From NCBI GenBank assembly GCA_008330645.1, contig VLTN01000020.1, forward strand, positions 1 to 64,000: DNA of 64,000 nt, given 5' to 3'. Origin of the DNA: Cafeteria roenbergensis. Its lineage: Eukaryota > Sar > Bigyra > Bicosoecida > Cafeteriaceae. Positions 23,401 to 29,904 of this stretch are shown in pieces (the stretch's first letter is position 1; every line of letters begins with the position of its first letter). The position numbers and the translations under genes are program-made. Under the pieces are notes generated by a model. It was not told where the DNA came from and did no database searches. It saw nothing but the letters and a program-made list of their open reading frames with translations.

Positions 23401-24163
23401 CCACAACGGCAGACTGCTCCAGAATGCGCATTGCGGTGGCTGTGAGGCGCTGTGTTGCGGACGCAGCGCTCGCGGGCTGCTTGTCGTAGCGGGTCATCCG
23501 AGCCTCCTGCACCTGCCTGGCCTCCTGCTGGGCAGCCTCGAGCGTCCGCCACAGCTGGGGGTCGCGCGGGAGGCTCGCCACGGCCTCGTCGTCGGCCTCG
23601 CCGTCCACCGTGATCTTGCCCGCCTCTGCGAACCGCCCTCCGCCCAGGGCGGACATGACGGCCACGGCACGGCTGCCTGCGCCACGCCCGCCGCTGCCCT
23701 CCTGCCCCTCGTCCGGGCCAGGGCTCCAGCCGTCGTCCTCGGTCGCCTCTGCGTCACCGGTCGGGTCCCCAGTCGCAGCGCTGCCGCCCTTTGCCGCAGC
23801 GTCGGCAACAGTTGCTGCTGCCGCGGCTGCCGCTGCCTCGGCGTCGAGGTCGATGACGAGGTCGATGGTCACACCGTACAGGGTAAGGGTCGCCGGAATG
23901 TCGGTGTGTGAGCCCAAGAATGCCGTGATGGCCTTGCCTAGGGTCCATTTCACGTCCAGTTCGCCGCTGCGCACGGACACATCCTCGATGTGCATGGGCG
24001 CGCCCTCGGGGATGATTTTCCGCACAAAGTCCTTTTTCAGGTTCACATCCTTGAGCCGCACCGTCCCCTCTCGCATGATCTTGAACTCGAGCTGGGACCA
24101 GTCCATGTCCAGCACGGGGTCGAGCACCCGCACCGCAATCTGTCGAACCAGGGCATCTGCCAT
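5426..24163 (-). CDS. giant chorein-N (VPS13/ATG2-like) bridge-like lipid transfer protein with internal PH domain
   Basis: One uninterrupted frame of 6245 residues. The start at 24163 was chosen because MADALVRQIAVRVLDPVL begins a chorein-N domain: amphipathic helix, then LEFKIMREGTVRLKDVNLKKD, as in VPS13/ATG2 proteins that open a lipid groove between membranes. The frame is open for 325 more codons upstream, but those overlap the divergent MYG1 gene and look non-coding. Between about residues 2590 and 2735 is a PH-like domain (VHVEVDSSGKWLRCYRSRS and ERERWCGLLRACV). The C-terminal fifth (about 5620-5800) has the beta-rich block IQIQLYMRDTRICYVPRF, similar to extended-chorein repeats. Long disordered inserts rich in Ala, Ser and Asp separate the structured blocks. 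VPS13 relatives are usually 3000-4500 residues, so this is exceptionally long. Which of the VPS13, ATG2 or BLTP branches it belongs to is not resolved. Confidence 0.75.
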   Translation of the reverse strand: MADALVRQIAVRVLDPVLDMDWSQLEFKIMREGTVRLKDVNLKKDFVRKIIPEGAPMHIEDVSVRSGELDVKWTLGKAITAFLGSHTDIPATLTLYGVTIDLVIDLDAEAAAAAAAATVADAAAKGGSAATGDPTGDAEATEDDGWSPGPDEGQEGSGGRGAGSRAVAVMSALGGGRFAEAGKITVDGEADDEAVASLPRDPQLWRTLEAAQQEARQVQEARMTRYDKQPASAASATQRLTATAMRILEQSAVVVLRDLRINVRYVSGAAAAPFEAALSVDSVVLDASQPPPAFTEAVKGLERRARHFWTRTLSVTGLAVSLTPLQAADSMAATASLVGAMSRRAKVARLRAAKAAALRLNSAKVGRERAAAAGGGAGAVKWGPGTGVIPGGAGGESGLAGELWAAGEGEDEIGAPVVDGESTDDDDDDDDDSDRGGDGANAAAAHAGGARVRGTRRRGLGHRRGEDETGSGRGGGDMDEEAEARSPLASRARADRRTLTPRRSSSSADTGELREEDLLVPAPAPAGHDEADAWDILRKTTLRVSATRQVGPIDSAAHPAEVSAEAHIGVLEMRLHERQAECLVAFADDVKAWKAKATSGGDDNGSGSSSGRDAAVARPSQIRASGSGAEGDTAEGASQGGSAGHGPSGKRRQAVPDPQGPASLRGLSASADTVLMAEYSALARRFFWRPSVARCVPKVARVDAILRRLESVVVPPFTPEPFVVVTAKPLSPLEAGSLLRRSSWAASRAISGVTTAPQPRSVPQAGRRPAAALPVPPSRSVYRLALVKLVRPSPRPACFLDKTEEADPDNWGSADSDGDLDFEGADDGTLGDSSDYGDGSREHNGEGDGDEDGELVGGPDDDDGGEQLRGHSRGRHRRDGGGRGAASGRGGRRAEAEARLADRQAAAMHSLRRMHRLEQALAARGGKASIVACRTIAEEELRAEFRARYQRQIMQAALASSKGLVCGGDAQRHEEYSVSLSASLSAEADASAAMARLMREQSSALGPEARTGAQTKASGPAGMVALPLVSWCALRGDFLQAMSASGARGGGAASAAAADAIVNRALMRASADDLAGVVFACPQLMLSAGDAAVPGRGGIPGARVAASAAAAAATVAMSAASSGWARLATGKTPPPSAAASPIASGRSGHSDDESGAASAAPSSDGSAGEEAQPHDSGPVEPPQPRSFRWLRDTAKFRWRALRRFQRATTAGRLEAVRSLRQELEVDLAPVVAAVRVAQCAVADSPALARALALPAQRLGSADRASLPSRRSRAAGSTARSRPTDSSAADRGWKMPQQWPVLGAAVRGRIDGGAPAAASAGAAASVGPWAGGVLARQGGVPWLAEAGTDDSSFVLPRAAAAALYASRFRSLAARGHSDLPDGYQRYAFQLSVSHAGAEIVSRAGTPLARLAVDSVSLGASDRKDACRDLYLAVGRVNVTADPGIDAEASSGLGRSLVRALSAVAVMRPRAIQAPRLSAEHCGGGEPRDEPEHGSARRSSGLSATRSTAGSLAGSEAGRRVAQDNRLSPTWGGGGRQAPPQAGSRLLEGAVGGKGSTLPTVARGVRVWAGTTTAAELAASAARAIFGCGTAAWVQSLADPGLALAGDSWSSLDREVGRALRMAGLSHTRGGFRDHARWVAIARELDAAEELTVPGSEARETAAHARRLDLPLHHLALAGDGPPTPPGSRSDSNGRTRGGGHGRRGRAKQAEDATPSSASEVLPAGARSAWRVLQHATAKFFESVPSLRAMLLDEDICAAMVAFARARAEALLADPEVEAKDCEGPLGLHPLTADGGRWAGLVDAGSELRVDLIKPAVGNAQAVSSLGSGRGALGAAAGDGDGRFVPSPGFAGGAAAAASAGGGGGGSRRLAALKVVEAAVYPRSRALDGGFRTPSLAAPELQASRFVESVTNRMDEPRRGCLRGPGSFGGLPSVPSVRRREAVLNISSPVSQSPIPGPDSRLAGASAARWNRWLLASVGAELVLLARHLETCLSNTDPADLIAVAQTMLRSRFLRRSAAAGAMVPSRFYIHIEALVPHTRPPQPDAAGAVAALPAPGALHSRPGSSTTAVAWTLSRLRSGLAFLAAGSDDEMDVDGRRASATAGVAATSEGGAPAMAGGTARESGVRELRQLLELLAAFTMELIDIAVAAPFLDSQWCPFARAFAWRAAAVDRPLTPSLPRVEVLRALQGRFAFLDRKRRELLARVAFGVQEALMAAASRAPGHGGRGGARAAARPQSPGALGSPGEPAPHGSASQATAAAAAAASFGQGKGRAGSEAGAADSSPPSKSAAHSAADGSRETFLDDADRVMVAADATRAAKLLRSRSVSSRQWDVGTGAAATSRLWSAGYLGTLGLRSRGSLLDGTSLHPLMEQAVEDGAGVMHPAESLLLGRASEPGSLPVYTMRHVLLVRASTSGQAGGVLDEGDPDDVMVGAVLPRLMAAETVALAGLPAAMAATAANSGHVESASADRLHQAAVDAIHAVADGDVPWTYRALRSAAIDAAGCAAKESVTVADLDEQLGRVAEAAVAQASATTDMESAGWAARSQHWQEGQEAASSAKDRLRELPRQLSALPEGGTCLAQGKFRMAILHEAADDEASLAGGLLGRVADWVPVHVEVDSSGKWLRCYRSRSTTRAEATAKAPISAGVMVLSGEALAARGGRPAKNPAATGFGGLWGSAPAVSSEVVANNGMCIMDPPAMSDGAMRALLLVADTVEERERWCGLLRACVQADEAERAMTEDSLLREVAAQRIARETDSGPPGHGAEGGGGSGDTHGILATLSRLGGALPTLRPGYGAELARRDWQLSAGDWRRTRQAVARVRLAPTAVTLCPGLFASALAFARRIHIERLVRPTSDASDPGNASSGSVGDESGTGKLASVAMLVSRTKASTKRHRGAGSRPDVANLSSLFGADASGEEGSKRGDEIAPERGAGHAVRAGSHAQLLQGPLGTIAEEEADAPERRSGSLRRPGRPERRQPDWLGLSAGDGGALSDGSSVDSDSEDDDALVLDAADSQPGSTKKGQAAAAKASGKGHLVLSLVMDRFQFAVGAVENTAAEQRAAKRDAQGGVPSSGPAEDLDDPASLPRRAKEAGPRFTGVRLVVSSIALVTSTSSKGVRGRVNTKGRAAWDGHGLSQVVEAVGRSAPHSALAAALSAAQGFPPGSAAVEAEASVPPWQPPSQGAFRSAAAERPPGAPDDGELIDGIRVSAGGARRPDHVGTGKQSGDASAALASWAVGGTQAASKPLAVPSFCLRIGSVRAQALAASGDDRPGAANVVPAGALASDWLAGCSVLWCTQLLSAGPIVGELCASEANWPQARSSATLGPSSASQRLPTQPTGDGAPREHPSRRAPARPERADPPRAVRAAPPKQPADAKAAAPPPGSGNRVMSRDSIFRHAQAMMSAGPDSHNCHAQARTAWLWVRRVELRVGLGSLAPLVRVARRWVELRRHLSREAAALLGIQPANPSQVAKGPTRLPAPRRQAARPLDRSDLLLTVARFSVGSIQLVVEGEGSGEDRRASRLKVRLPASLFRARAAVRAAAASADGAAPDPDGESVQASAETDHAFRELFRASAHRLAVLAVQLPASVGLARRSDGVTALIALPPAVPGALPRKGDRALLASVGQLQAWEPARWVESRYAAVWPRLSAPEHAVSRGRCIFVGDVSRSGEDWDGGGDAEVEPPASSGGPGKQQAGLGRFASFSQGLTPAGGGQWPTGAHQLRASVAPKLRAWKSKAAAEVRLRGIRPLLAVSLVDASAPARPRPTRKRRFQLVAPPSPAEGDLGTGAASARRAADEVQRLVRSGLGSGEATGQAGKADARWPERVMRVHVSMGKLCLTPDLTTAAFAMQWAARAQAIASRLAPAAGAGAGVPEPKPGPAPAGSSLLVATVSLHAGVSVRLSAYNSPILHVSLLPARVRASVFTPATLRRDASVAGSRSTQLAADVNGISVVLCRSTDWFVRPIARAEAAHPSAASMRAAAPDPADADPWARLSPAQALARRVWLRRRLLRPAVSDLCAAGVHAAAPDRRLTDALFWSAGLVYDGVQDLEAVQHARDKSREAFEAAVEIAAAVQRDPFLCPAAVQAASAQAMPAVWSGVEGGVVRLAVERMRLELRQTAPPTEAAGELARDSMGGASASHDVESGTGLASDADDRSEDSSDQRPSPAGSPAEGAGSSAGDAKDGEATPEGPPARHRGTGRSDSSGGRASMEVSVALERLTLLVEPDPRGVPPGARRCLYHSDPGPEEERGAHHRSATSAADTWRRASAAALAAERQDSATGSPLRPGGGTGRRRGQHRPGAPSGSSVSGGGRRRRDGGVSSRRARASDSSTKRRRQGSSGATSGPQLASLPHEAAAGLHAAYRRWPLPPWRWVYGRASRDHTPRTMLRVGPLVPAGYAAAKKEEPLSGRGAHAASQRARRPPRRTAKDPAASGGWSSIVLARRRAMASTAPPFDRLPPEPATKWEAQPEEWGMCVGLVQAPSESWPASGDGYGLVAEVSAGDMDLTADPLCLMQLNQTVMLFRECLRCCEREAHPKAARRPFFATLVDERSSESPWSARSGFQGHRGMAPGAANRAGLATASFDAQAPTRRARQPPELPPDFDSEAVSRMLWASKAGDQRGGRYISVRVARAQVILCALADGARRVWTAVDLEAARRGPGPAALAGVGDVGMAGPGTGDDDMPPSGAAQFAGLRWLFAHPCTRGAVVDLMHAAAQRMEVEVTNLELPRLGSQQTTHLRMGPLLAVDTSPSPATVLTPRPEDDAVRALNQATARATGPIIGFASRAGCFKPSALVACTAPGPLLHPAWSRLLPLFAAMDMWGAGAGPGEGLGQVAGVESDPAPPRGDHAASSAARPMMPAAGHGAAGRPGGAGAEGAAVSSAGAAAASGQAHAEEAHWAHPQLPPWSAKDGCLLPRASLLLETCAVGMAAKAREELLRRRSEQLDARATQALADAEADARTEERLAFARLVGSGTSTTPPTGEPARRTSATPVSDSDAPGADGAASVASSQPHPAADAATVLSTDDLLADSDAQAATGGASPTLSSDPAGSAAPRASAEVLGAAKPSPLQPAPRLAEQAGVLGRLSVSFSVSQRDAAIVWTELAMPRLPTRMAALSALLRKDRSRGGEKSIAREDVLFALDTALPPRPPAKRAAGEGRAGAGASAGAAHASPLPSAPTARDARFSATAFAAFSRRPGTDGVLLSLRDHVAATHEAEAASALPGHLRRAPAPSRSPMVLQDPSLSLDLPLSWCALDVYDARHDVSAPADPSLVLSGLLAAVARRAQLGSGVASDGSQGPPAPFGMHPEGIPPGLDGEATLSGAAGGAAAVGQPDGAAASLATPTTRAAATPSPSQHQGVRASSTVADASSVPGQGRASQGGAFGSADEGDGSSVERSLQQSSQVDEALARVAEAHAALEQQQALERRVLAVRAAGLPLWDDEVSEAQGALGMFADEEDEHAMRNLEAGAGASSLSSVVGLGSSGTMREMGVEGETLGLGIDPHARVDRGGFRASQPRTGVLGDAGARREASGAAVADEGNLRAREAEVERREAAMDKAAQIVSSMAGESWMTLRRLETPIGLAAEAAGEDAGLGQSRGVDMVGAPQWARRRVARLGRAQLPPRGPGCDQQVVDRRRTIQIQLYMRDTRICYVPRFVNEVLAIQLATMEAAYGRTVWRLGDLPPPPMIGFSHVVMEARRLEVLVPPGSRADDPVLRTRMGSMSMEMSLESHSFEAAAASAAGSAIQSGRSLRRSRPTKAIDMQVLNVRSMTDVVVDQPPADELPLVPSTARGRAAESVSDHGFVMAIPWVSVSVTEPFGQLNKLACPLQRLMQVQISPASVTMTSAVPVLVNVQQSVMGAMRELSPTIRNASRPFAEHANLTMSSQQLGSGSGGGAASGGAGSTADSPGSVMQVTLREQVQPDRLPELREQPFPDDPFVLLPHRFFPDFACLAPAGLFSTRVPEGSAASAGEELCRRAQAHRLHRLAQRGAGEPDSPIPLFLSPDALATAASDAEAGGMAGHAALLGMSLSVLLGTPMERPPDQPDDDQLGLGSEWTASPARSAPGAPWVAESPPRSPHSQGRFALATSPAGGLGELAADPAGFLSRESALTSRSMLDSGADGSAQDQLAAITDELCQVGLQGAEVSALQGLASREGEAPGHLPSELAVSSTQASVLEAAAAALRRAMESSDAAGGASKALEAVARVAQLLEAAQGPARRTELAAEEQAAMLADQNAFLLGQLLGEQPAAPGE
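22872..22894. repeat. (TCG)n trinucleotide microsatellite
   Basis: About eight tandem TCG units inside the chorein gene; read on the minus strand they encode a run of aspartates within a disordered acidic insert. Confidence 0.9.
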
Positions 24164-24413
24164 GGCTGCTGCGCCGTCCGGTCCCCTCCCCCCGGCAGAA
24201 ACGCAGCCACCTGCGCTGCCCGGCTTGGCCGCGGTTCGGCCGCAGCGGGGTCCCCGGGTGCCGCCTGCGGGGGCGGTTGCTCGGAGCACAGCGGGACGCT
24301 GTTGCCTCGAGGGCAGAGCTGGTTTCTTCCGAGGCCCGCGGCGCTGTCGCCCCTCTGCGCGCCCCGGGACAGCGGGCCTGCCCTCAGGGACGCGCACACT
24401 CGCGACCACGTGC
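24164..24413. promoter_or_regulatory. putative bidirectional promoter of the chorein protein and MYG1
   Basis: The 250 bases separate two divergent translation starts, each supported by protein homology. No TATA element is visible. Confidence 0.4.
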
Positions 24414-26000
24414 ATGCTGGCCAGTCGCCGCGCTGCACCCCTCGCATCTCGCCTCTCCTCGTCCTTGCGCGCGGCCAAGCTCTTCCCCATGGCTGCCTCC
24501 CAGTCCTCCGCCGCCAAGCGCGCAAAGACTACGGTGCTGTCGGACGGCGCGGACTTGCAGCGCGTGATGGTGGACGACTGCACCGTCCTCGCAACGGCTC
24601 CGGTGAGACTGGCGCCGGCGCGCGCGGGCCTCCTGGCCCGGCCCGTCTGGTCGACGAAGGGGAGGAGCGCTGCCCCCAGCCGCAAGCTGGGGAACAGCCT
24701 CCTGGCAGTCCCCGTGCCAGCCATGCCAAGCGGCGCGTGGGGTGCAGCGCATGGGCCCCTGTCGGCACCCGTGGGCCCACTGGCACCGGGGCGAGCTTGG
24801 CGTTCCGTGCCTCTGCGTGACTGACGCAGGCGGACGGCTCGGCCTTTGTTTGCACGCACCACGGAACGTTCCACTGCGACGAGGCCATGGCGTGTGGCAT
24901 GCTGCGCATGCTCCCCGAGTTCGCGGACATGCCCGTCGTTCGCACGCGCGACCCAGCTGTGATTGACGCTGCGCACATTGTGGTTGACGTTGGAGGCACG
25001 TACGACGCCGACGCGCGTCGCTTTGACCACCACCAGCGCGATTTCACGGAGCCGTTCCGCCCTGCTCCCGAGGGCGGTGCCACAAAGCCTGAGGACGAGC
25101 CTGTGCGCATGAGCAGCGCCGGCCTCGTGTACCGCCACTACGGCCGCGACGTCATCGCAGCCATCACCGGCGGGTCCCTTCCCGCGGAAAGCGCCGAGCA
25201 GATTTACCAGAAGGTGTACGAGCGCCTCATCCGCGAAGTGGACGCCGTGGACAACGGGGTCGAGCCGTTCGACGGGCCCGCGCGGTACCGCATCCGCACC
25301 GGCCTCGGCGGCAGGGTCGGACGCCTCAACGCGTCATGGAACGAGGACGGCGGCGCTGAGGTGGAGAACACCCGCTTCAAGCAGGCCGTGAGCCCCCTCC
25401 CCCACCGGAAGCCGCGCGCGACGCCGAGGCCTCTGTCCCCTGGCAACGCCCCCGTGCGCCCCCCCCCCCCCGCCCGCCGTGCGGCACACCCTATGCGCGC
25501 CCTGCTCGTTCGTCCTCCGTCCACGACCCCGTCCCTCGCAGATGCACGTCGCCAGCTCCGAGCTGGTTCACGTGGTCACCTCGCTGGTGGATTCGTGGCT
25601 CCCCGCTCGCGACATTGTGAAGGAGGCCATGTCCAAGCGCATCGCTGGCGGACGCGCACTCGTCCTAGACCGCTTCTGCCCGTGGCAGGAGCACCTCCTG
25701 GACCTGGAGAGGGAGGGCGCGGGCGGCGCCGCCCCAGGGGAGGTGCTGTACGTGATGTTCTGCGATCGCCGCGGCGGCTGGCGCGGCCAAGCGGTGCCCA
25801 AGGCGCTCGGATCCTTTGAGAACCGGTGCCCCTTCCCCGAAGCCTGGCGCGGCCTCAGAGATGCGGAGCTGTCGGCGGCTGTCGGCATCGAGGACGGCGT
25901 GTTTGTGCACGCCGCGGGCTTCATTGGCGGCGCGCACTCCGAGGCTGGAATGACCACCATGGTGGAGAAGGCCGTTGCTGCTGCGCCTGCCCGCGCGTGA
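24414..26000 (+). CDS. MYG1: MYG1 family 3'-5' RNA exonuclease (UPF0160, DHH-like)
   Basis: Three exons, 24414-24602, 24830-25387 and 25542-26000, all joined in phase 0, give 401 residues. MYG1 is a DHH-superfamily 3'-5' exoribonuclease of nucleus and mitochondria. Visible hallmarks: CTHHGTFHCDEAMA (about 71-84), VVDVGGTYD and FDHHQRDF (about 114-135), SSAGLVYRHYG, EVDAVDNG, RVGRLNASWN, then SWLPARDIV, CPWQEHL, FPEAWRGLRD and VHAAGFIGGA near the C-terminus. The catalytic block is split from the leader by intron 1, so the ATG at 24887 inside exon 2 is not the start. The leader MLASRRAAPLASRLSSSLRA is Arg/Ser/Ala-rich and free of acidic residues, a strong mitochondrial presequence. A second Met 25 codons on (24489) could give a non-mitochondrial form. 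Intron 2 contains a run of C. Confidence 0.94.
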
Positions 26001-26138
26001 GTGCATCAGTGCTGGCGGGGGGGGGGCATGAGAGCGCACACCAACCGCTTGAACCACCCAGCGCCGGCAGAGCGATTGCACCGCGCGCACGCCGTGCGCT
26101 CACGCGTGCGCACTCGAAGGCCAGGGAAGGCGCGCCGC

Positions 26139-26936
26139 ATGCTCGGCCGTGCCGTGAAGCTTGCCACTCGTGTGGGCCCTCGCGCTCGCGCAGGGGCCAG
26201 CGCTGGCGGTGGTGTTCCTGCTTCGGCCTGCACCCCGCTGCGCCGCTCACTGACGGACGGGCCTCCCACCCAGCTGAGGAGCCCAGACGCCAAAGCGCCT
26301 GGACCCGACCCGCACTCTGTGCAAGCAGTGCGGGACGAGTCCGGTCGCAGGTTTCCAGTCACGACCGGGGGCGAGGTGACCGGGTACCGGGTCACCCAAG
26401 TCATTGGAGTTGTTTCCGCCGCCAACGTTCGCTCGCGGAACCTGATGGCGGACTTGTGGACGGCATTGGCAGGCGCATTTGGTGGGGAGGCGGGGTATTA
26501 CACGCACTTGATGAACGAGTCAACGAGCGCCGCCATGGACAGGGCTGTGCATCGCACGAAGGTCTGTCCCGGCGCCTCGCTGCTGTCTCCCTCGCCACGC
26601 TCCCAGCCCCGTGGCCCGCTCCAGGAGCTCGCTCTGGTGTGCCCTTTCCGCTCCGTCCCTCCTGCCCTTGCGCGCAGGAGCTCGGCGGGGACGGCTTGGT
26701 GAACGTACGTTTTGAGATGGCAACTTCGATGAATCGCCTCGTGATGGGAATGCACGCCAGCGTCATTTGCTACGGGACGGTGAGTTTCGAGCCGGGGCGT
26801 TTGCTGTGGTGTGGTAAGCCTTCGCGCCACTGGGGCACCATCTCGCGAAAGAGGCGAACATCGACGTGTGAAAATCACACGGTACCCTGACCCCTCGCTC
26901 TCGTCGCAGGCTGTGAAGCTCGAAAAGATTGAGTGA
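26139..26936 (+). CDS. YbjQ/UPF0145 family protein
   Basis: Exons 26139-26561, 26678-26779 and 26910-26936, all phase 0, give 183 residues. The family core is clear: PVTTGGEVTGYRVTQVIGVV, then NVRSRNLMADLWTALAGAFGG, ELGGDGLVNVRFEMA, and the terminal strand ICYGTAVKLEKIE, whose last residues come from a 27-base final exon. YbjQ proteins form small beta-rich homo-oligomers and have no established biochemical role; they are common in bacteria and archaea and much rarer in eukaryotes. The first 60 or so residues are an Arg/Ala/Pro-rich extension absent from bacterial members and could be a targeting sequence; the ATG at 26139 is the best start but is not certain. The first donor is GTCTGT, which is weak; the other sites are standard. 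It follows MYG1 on the same strand by 138 bases. Confidence 0.85.
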
Positions 26937-28717
26937 AGGGCCCCGGACAACCTGCGACAAGAAGAAGAAATTGGACAGGGAAGAAAAGGGCCACAGGGGT
27001 CGCGCAGATGAAGTGCTGAGCATGACAAAAGTGTCAAGCCAAGAACCGGTCAGTGTAACTATGACAAAAAAGGTCCCACACTTTGCCACTGGCCGCGATG
27101 ACCGCAACCAGACGAGGCTCAGGTACCGTGGGCGAACCCACGAGTGTGTCGTCATCCCGGTTCCCAACCCACGGGGCATCCGTGCTGGCCCGCGACGGCG
27201 TCTCCGCTCCTGAGCGACAACTCTCTCTCTCTCTCTCTTGAACCCGACTTCCTCGATGACCTCGGCGGGATATACTGGCTTATAATAGTAACATTCATCA
27301 ATGGATGGGGCTTGGGTGATTAATCCCGAGCTCCCTTCAGCCATGGTCGTTCGTCACTGGCCACGAGGAGAGTCGAGTTGAGAGAGAGTGTTGCCGCTCA
27401 GTACGGCGACGACGAGCGGTGCGGCGACCAAGTAGGGTAGCGTGCTCCGGATCTGGAGCGTGGTGATTCGACTCACGACTTGCGGGGACACTCCCGATAG
27501 ACGTTTGACGGAGCGGTCGTCGAGAGCCGAACTGCGGACGTACAAGACGTTCGTTGCGGGCACATAGCAAAGGCACGTAAAATGGGGTGATTTACCTCCG
27601 CCGTTAGAGAGCCGGCAAGCTTATTTTCAAGCCGCCTCGGGCCAAAGCAGAGACAGTCATCCGCGACCCCCGAAGGAACCGAAGCGACCGCTTTTTATGT
27701 TCCGAATTTACTTCCAGAGGCAGGGTAAAAGAATACCGCTCCCAGAATGGGTATCGGGTGGCAGCCAGCTTGAAGCAATTGCTCTCACCTCGGCGTCGTC
27801 GAGCTGTTTGGGCCAGACCACGAGCCATGCGCCAAGTCATTGCTGCAATCGCAAACGGACGCAACGAACTCGAGGGTGGGAGGTGTTGGCTTGCGATGGT
27901 GCGGCAACACTGGCAAAACGATGCAAGGATGAAGAAAAAGTTGTTGGCAGACGGTTTGCCTCCGTCCAGGGAAGGGCCCGGACGTCGGTGGTATCGTCGC
28001 CGATTTGCTATGGGGGAGAATGAACACCGCGTGATGGCTGAAACTGGCCGAGGCCCGCCATCCGTTGTTGCCTGAGAAAGTCGCCCCGGAGAAGCGCGAA
28101 CGAAGGCAAACGGCTGCAAGCGAGCCTGCTCACCTTCAGCGTGCTCGTCGGCGTCCGGTCGCACCTCCCGCGAGGCCCATATCCCCTGGCGCAAGGACTG
28201 CACGTGGGTAGGCAGAACAGGGGCGGGGGCATCGGGAAGGAGCAGAAGTGGTTGGGAGGGGTTTGGCTCGCGAACGAAGACGGCTTTCGCCGGTCGTGCC
28301 TCATCAGCGAAGGTTGGACTCACTTGCCGCGAAGCGCGGCAATCTTGTGTCAAGTTTCTGTTATTAGGGGCAGTCCTAGGCACGCATTGCGGCGGCCGCC
28401 GCTGCCGGACGGGCGCGGCAGCGGACGGGGTGCGCTGGTCTCACAGAGGGTCGCCGGATGTTGGCGGGGTGCTTGATTTCCAGCCCGGCTCGCACCGCCA
28501 TGACGGCTCTGCCTCCTCCTTCCACATTGCCGCTCTGCCCTGCTCCGCTTGGTCGATCGCGCCTGCGCGGCTGCGGCAAACATTCGGGCTTTTCAGCGAC
28601 CAGCTCACTGGCGCAGCGCACTCGCTCGAGAGCGCCACGCCCACCCGGCCGAGGAGACCCGCGCCGCAGGGTTCTTGCAAGCACCCCAACCGCTCCATTG
28701 CGGTCATCGGGGATCGA
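26937..28717. other. gene-poor island of lower G+C
   Basis: About 1.8 kb, of which 26940-28400 is visibly richer in A+T than the rest of the window (perhaps 50-55 % G+C). Frames in it are short and lack the codon bias of neighbouring genes. The longest minus-strand frame (27344 to 26763) begins with a curious run containing YYYKPVYPAEVIEEVGFK. I could not match the region to rRNA, tRNA or a transposon by eye. The last 300 bases presumably contain the INCENP promoter. Confidence 0.5.
27221..27238. repeat. (CT)9 dinucleotide microsatellite
   Basis: Nine uninterrupted CT units within the lower-G+C island. Confidence 0.95.
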
Positions 28718-29855
28718 ATGTCTTCGTCCTCATCGGCTTCGTTGAGGGCCGGAAGCGCCGCGCGGTCCGGGGCTGCTCGCTCCCGCCCGCTGACCGAGGC
28801 GTTGCACACGCTCAACGCCAAGGCTGAGTCCTTCATTTCCCGGTGCACCAACCAACATGAGCAAGATATGGCATGGCTGCAGTCGGAGCTCCGGTCCGTC
28901 AAGGCTCGCTTCACCCCGTGAGCCAAACCGTTGCGGCGTGGTCGGCAACCACCGACGCTCGCGGAACTTGCTCGCTGGGCAATTTTTAATTCTCGCGCCT
29001 TGGTGCTGCTCGCCCGGAGCGCCCGCAACGCGCTCCTTGCCAAGTCATCTCGCGTCGATTCTGTCCTCCTTGCCTTGCAGGTGCCTGGTGCACGAGGACG
29101 TGGAGGAGCGCGATGGGGAGGAGCAGCGCGCCACCCAGCCTGGCGCACGCGCCCCCAAGCGCCCATCGGAGGAGCCCGTGGCTCCCCCCGAGGCAGTCAC
29201 TCTGCAGGACGCCCAAGCTTCCTCTGCTAGGCCAGCGGCGAAGCGCCCCCGCAGCGCATCGCCGGCCAAGGCGGCGCCAAAGACGGACTTGCCCACCGAG
29301 GAGGAGGTCCGCGCCATGAAGGTGACTGAGCTTCGCAGCGTGCTCGGAGACCTGGGCTTGCCCAAAAGCGGGCGCAAGGCTGAATTGCAGCAGCGAGTCA
29401 TCGCCGCAATCGAAGCTGCTGCTCGGGAGGCCGAGGAGGAGGCAGCGCGTGATGCAGGCTCGCCGGGAGCGTCTAGCGCCTCGAGCCGAGGGAGCAACGC
29501 ATCTTCCAGGCAAGCGTCGCCCGGCCAAGGCATCCCGACACAGGCAGAGGCTTCCGGCGCGCCTGCCGCTGCGTCTGGCGCCCCTGCTGAGGCAGCGCCG
29601 GTGAACCTGTGCAGCCCGGACCGCGCATCGATTCAGTCCCAGGCGAGCCAGCCGCCCAGGCTTCCGGCTAGCTCCCATGCGGTGCGCACGGTGAGCGAGG
29701 GCAAGGCACCCTCCTCCTCTGAACGGCACGCCTCGTCGACGGGCAGCGCGGCCTCAGCCGCGACGCCTTCACGCGAAGGCAGGGACGAGGAGGACGGTGA
29801 TGCGACCGACGTTGAAGAGGATGACGAGGATGTGGCAGCCGATGCCGCCCCCCAG

Positions 29856-29904
<49 letters not shown>

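Noticed and set aside
24164-25138. 325-codon upstream extension of the chorein frame
   Set aside because: It overlaps the coding exons of MYG1, lacks conserved motifs, and the chorein-N domain starts exactly at the Met at 24163.
26763-27344. 193-codon minus-strand frame with YYYKPVYPAEVIEEVGFK as a real gene
   Set aside because: It overlaps two YbjQ exons, runs through a CT microsatellite, and lacks the window's codon bias. It is listed as a finding about the island instead.
27421-27480. tRNA-like B-box (GAGTCGAATCACC on the minus strand)
   Set aside because: The arms do not pair into a T-stem with a seven-base loop and there is no matching A box.
26940-28440. Ribosomal RNA fragment
   Set aside because: I compared it from memory with conserved 18S, 28S and 5S segments on both strands and found no match. 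A database search would be decisive.
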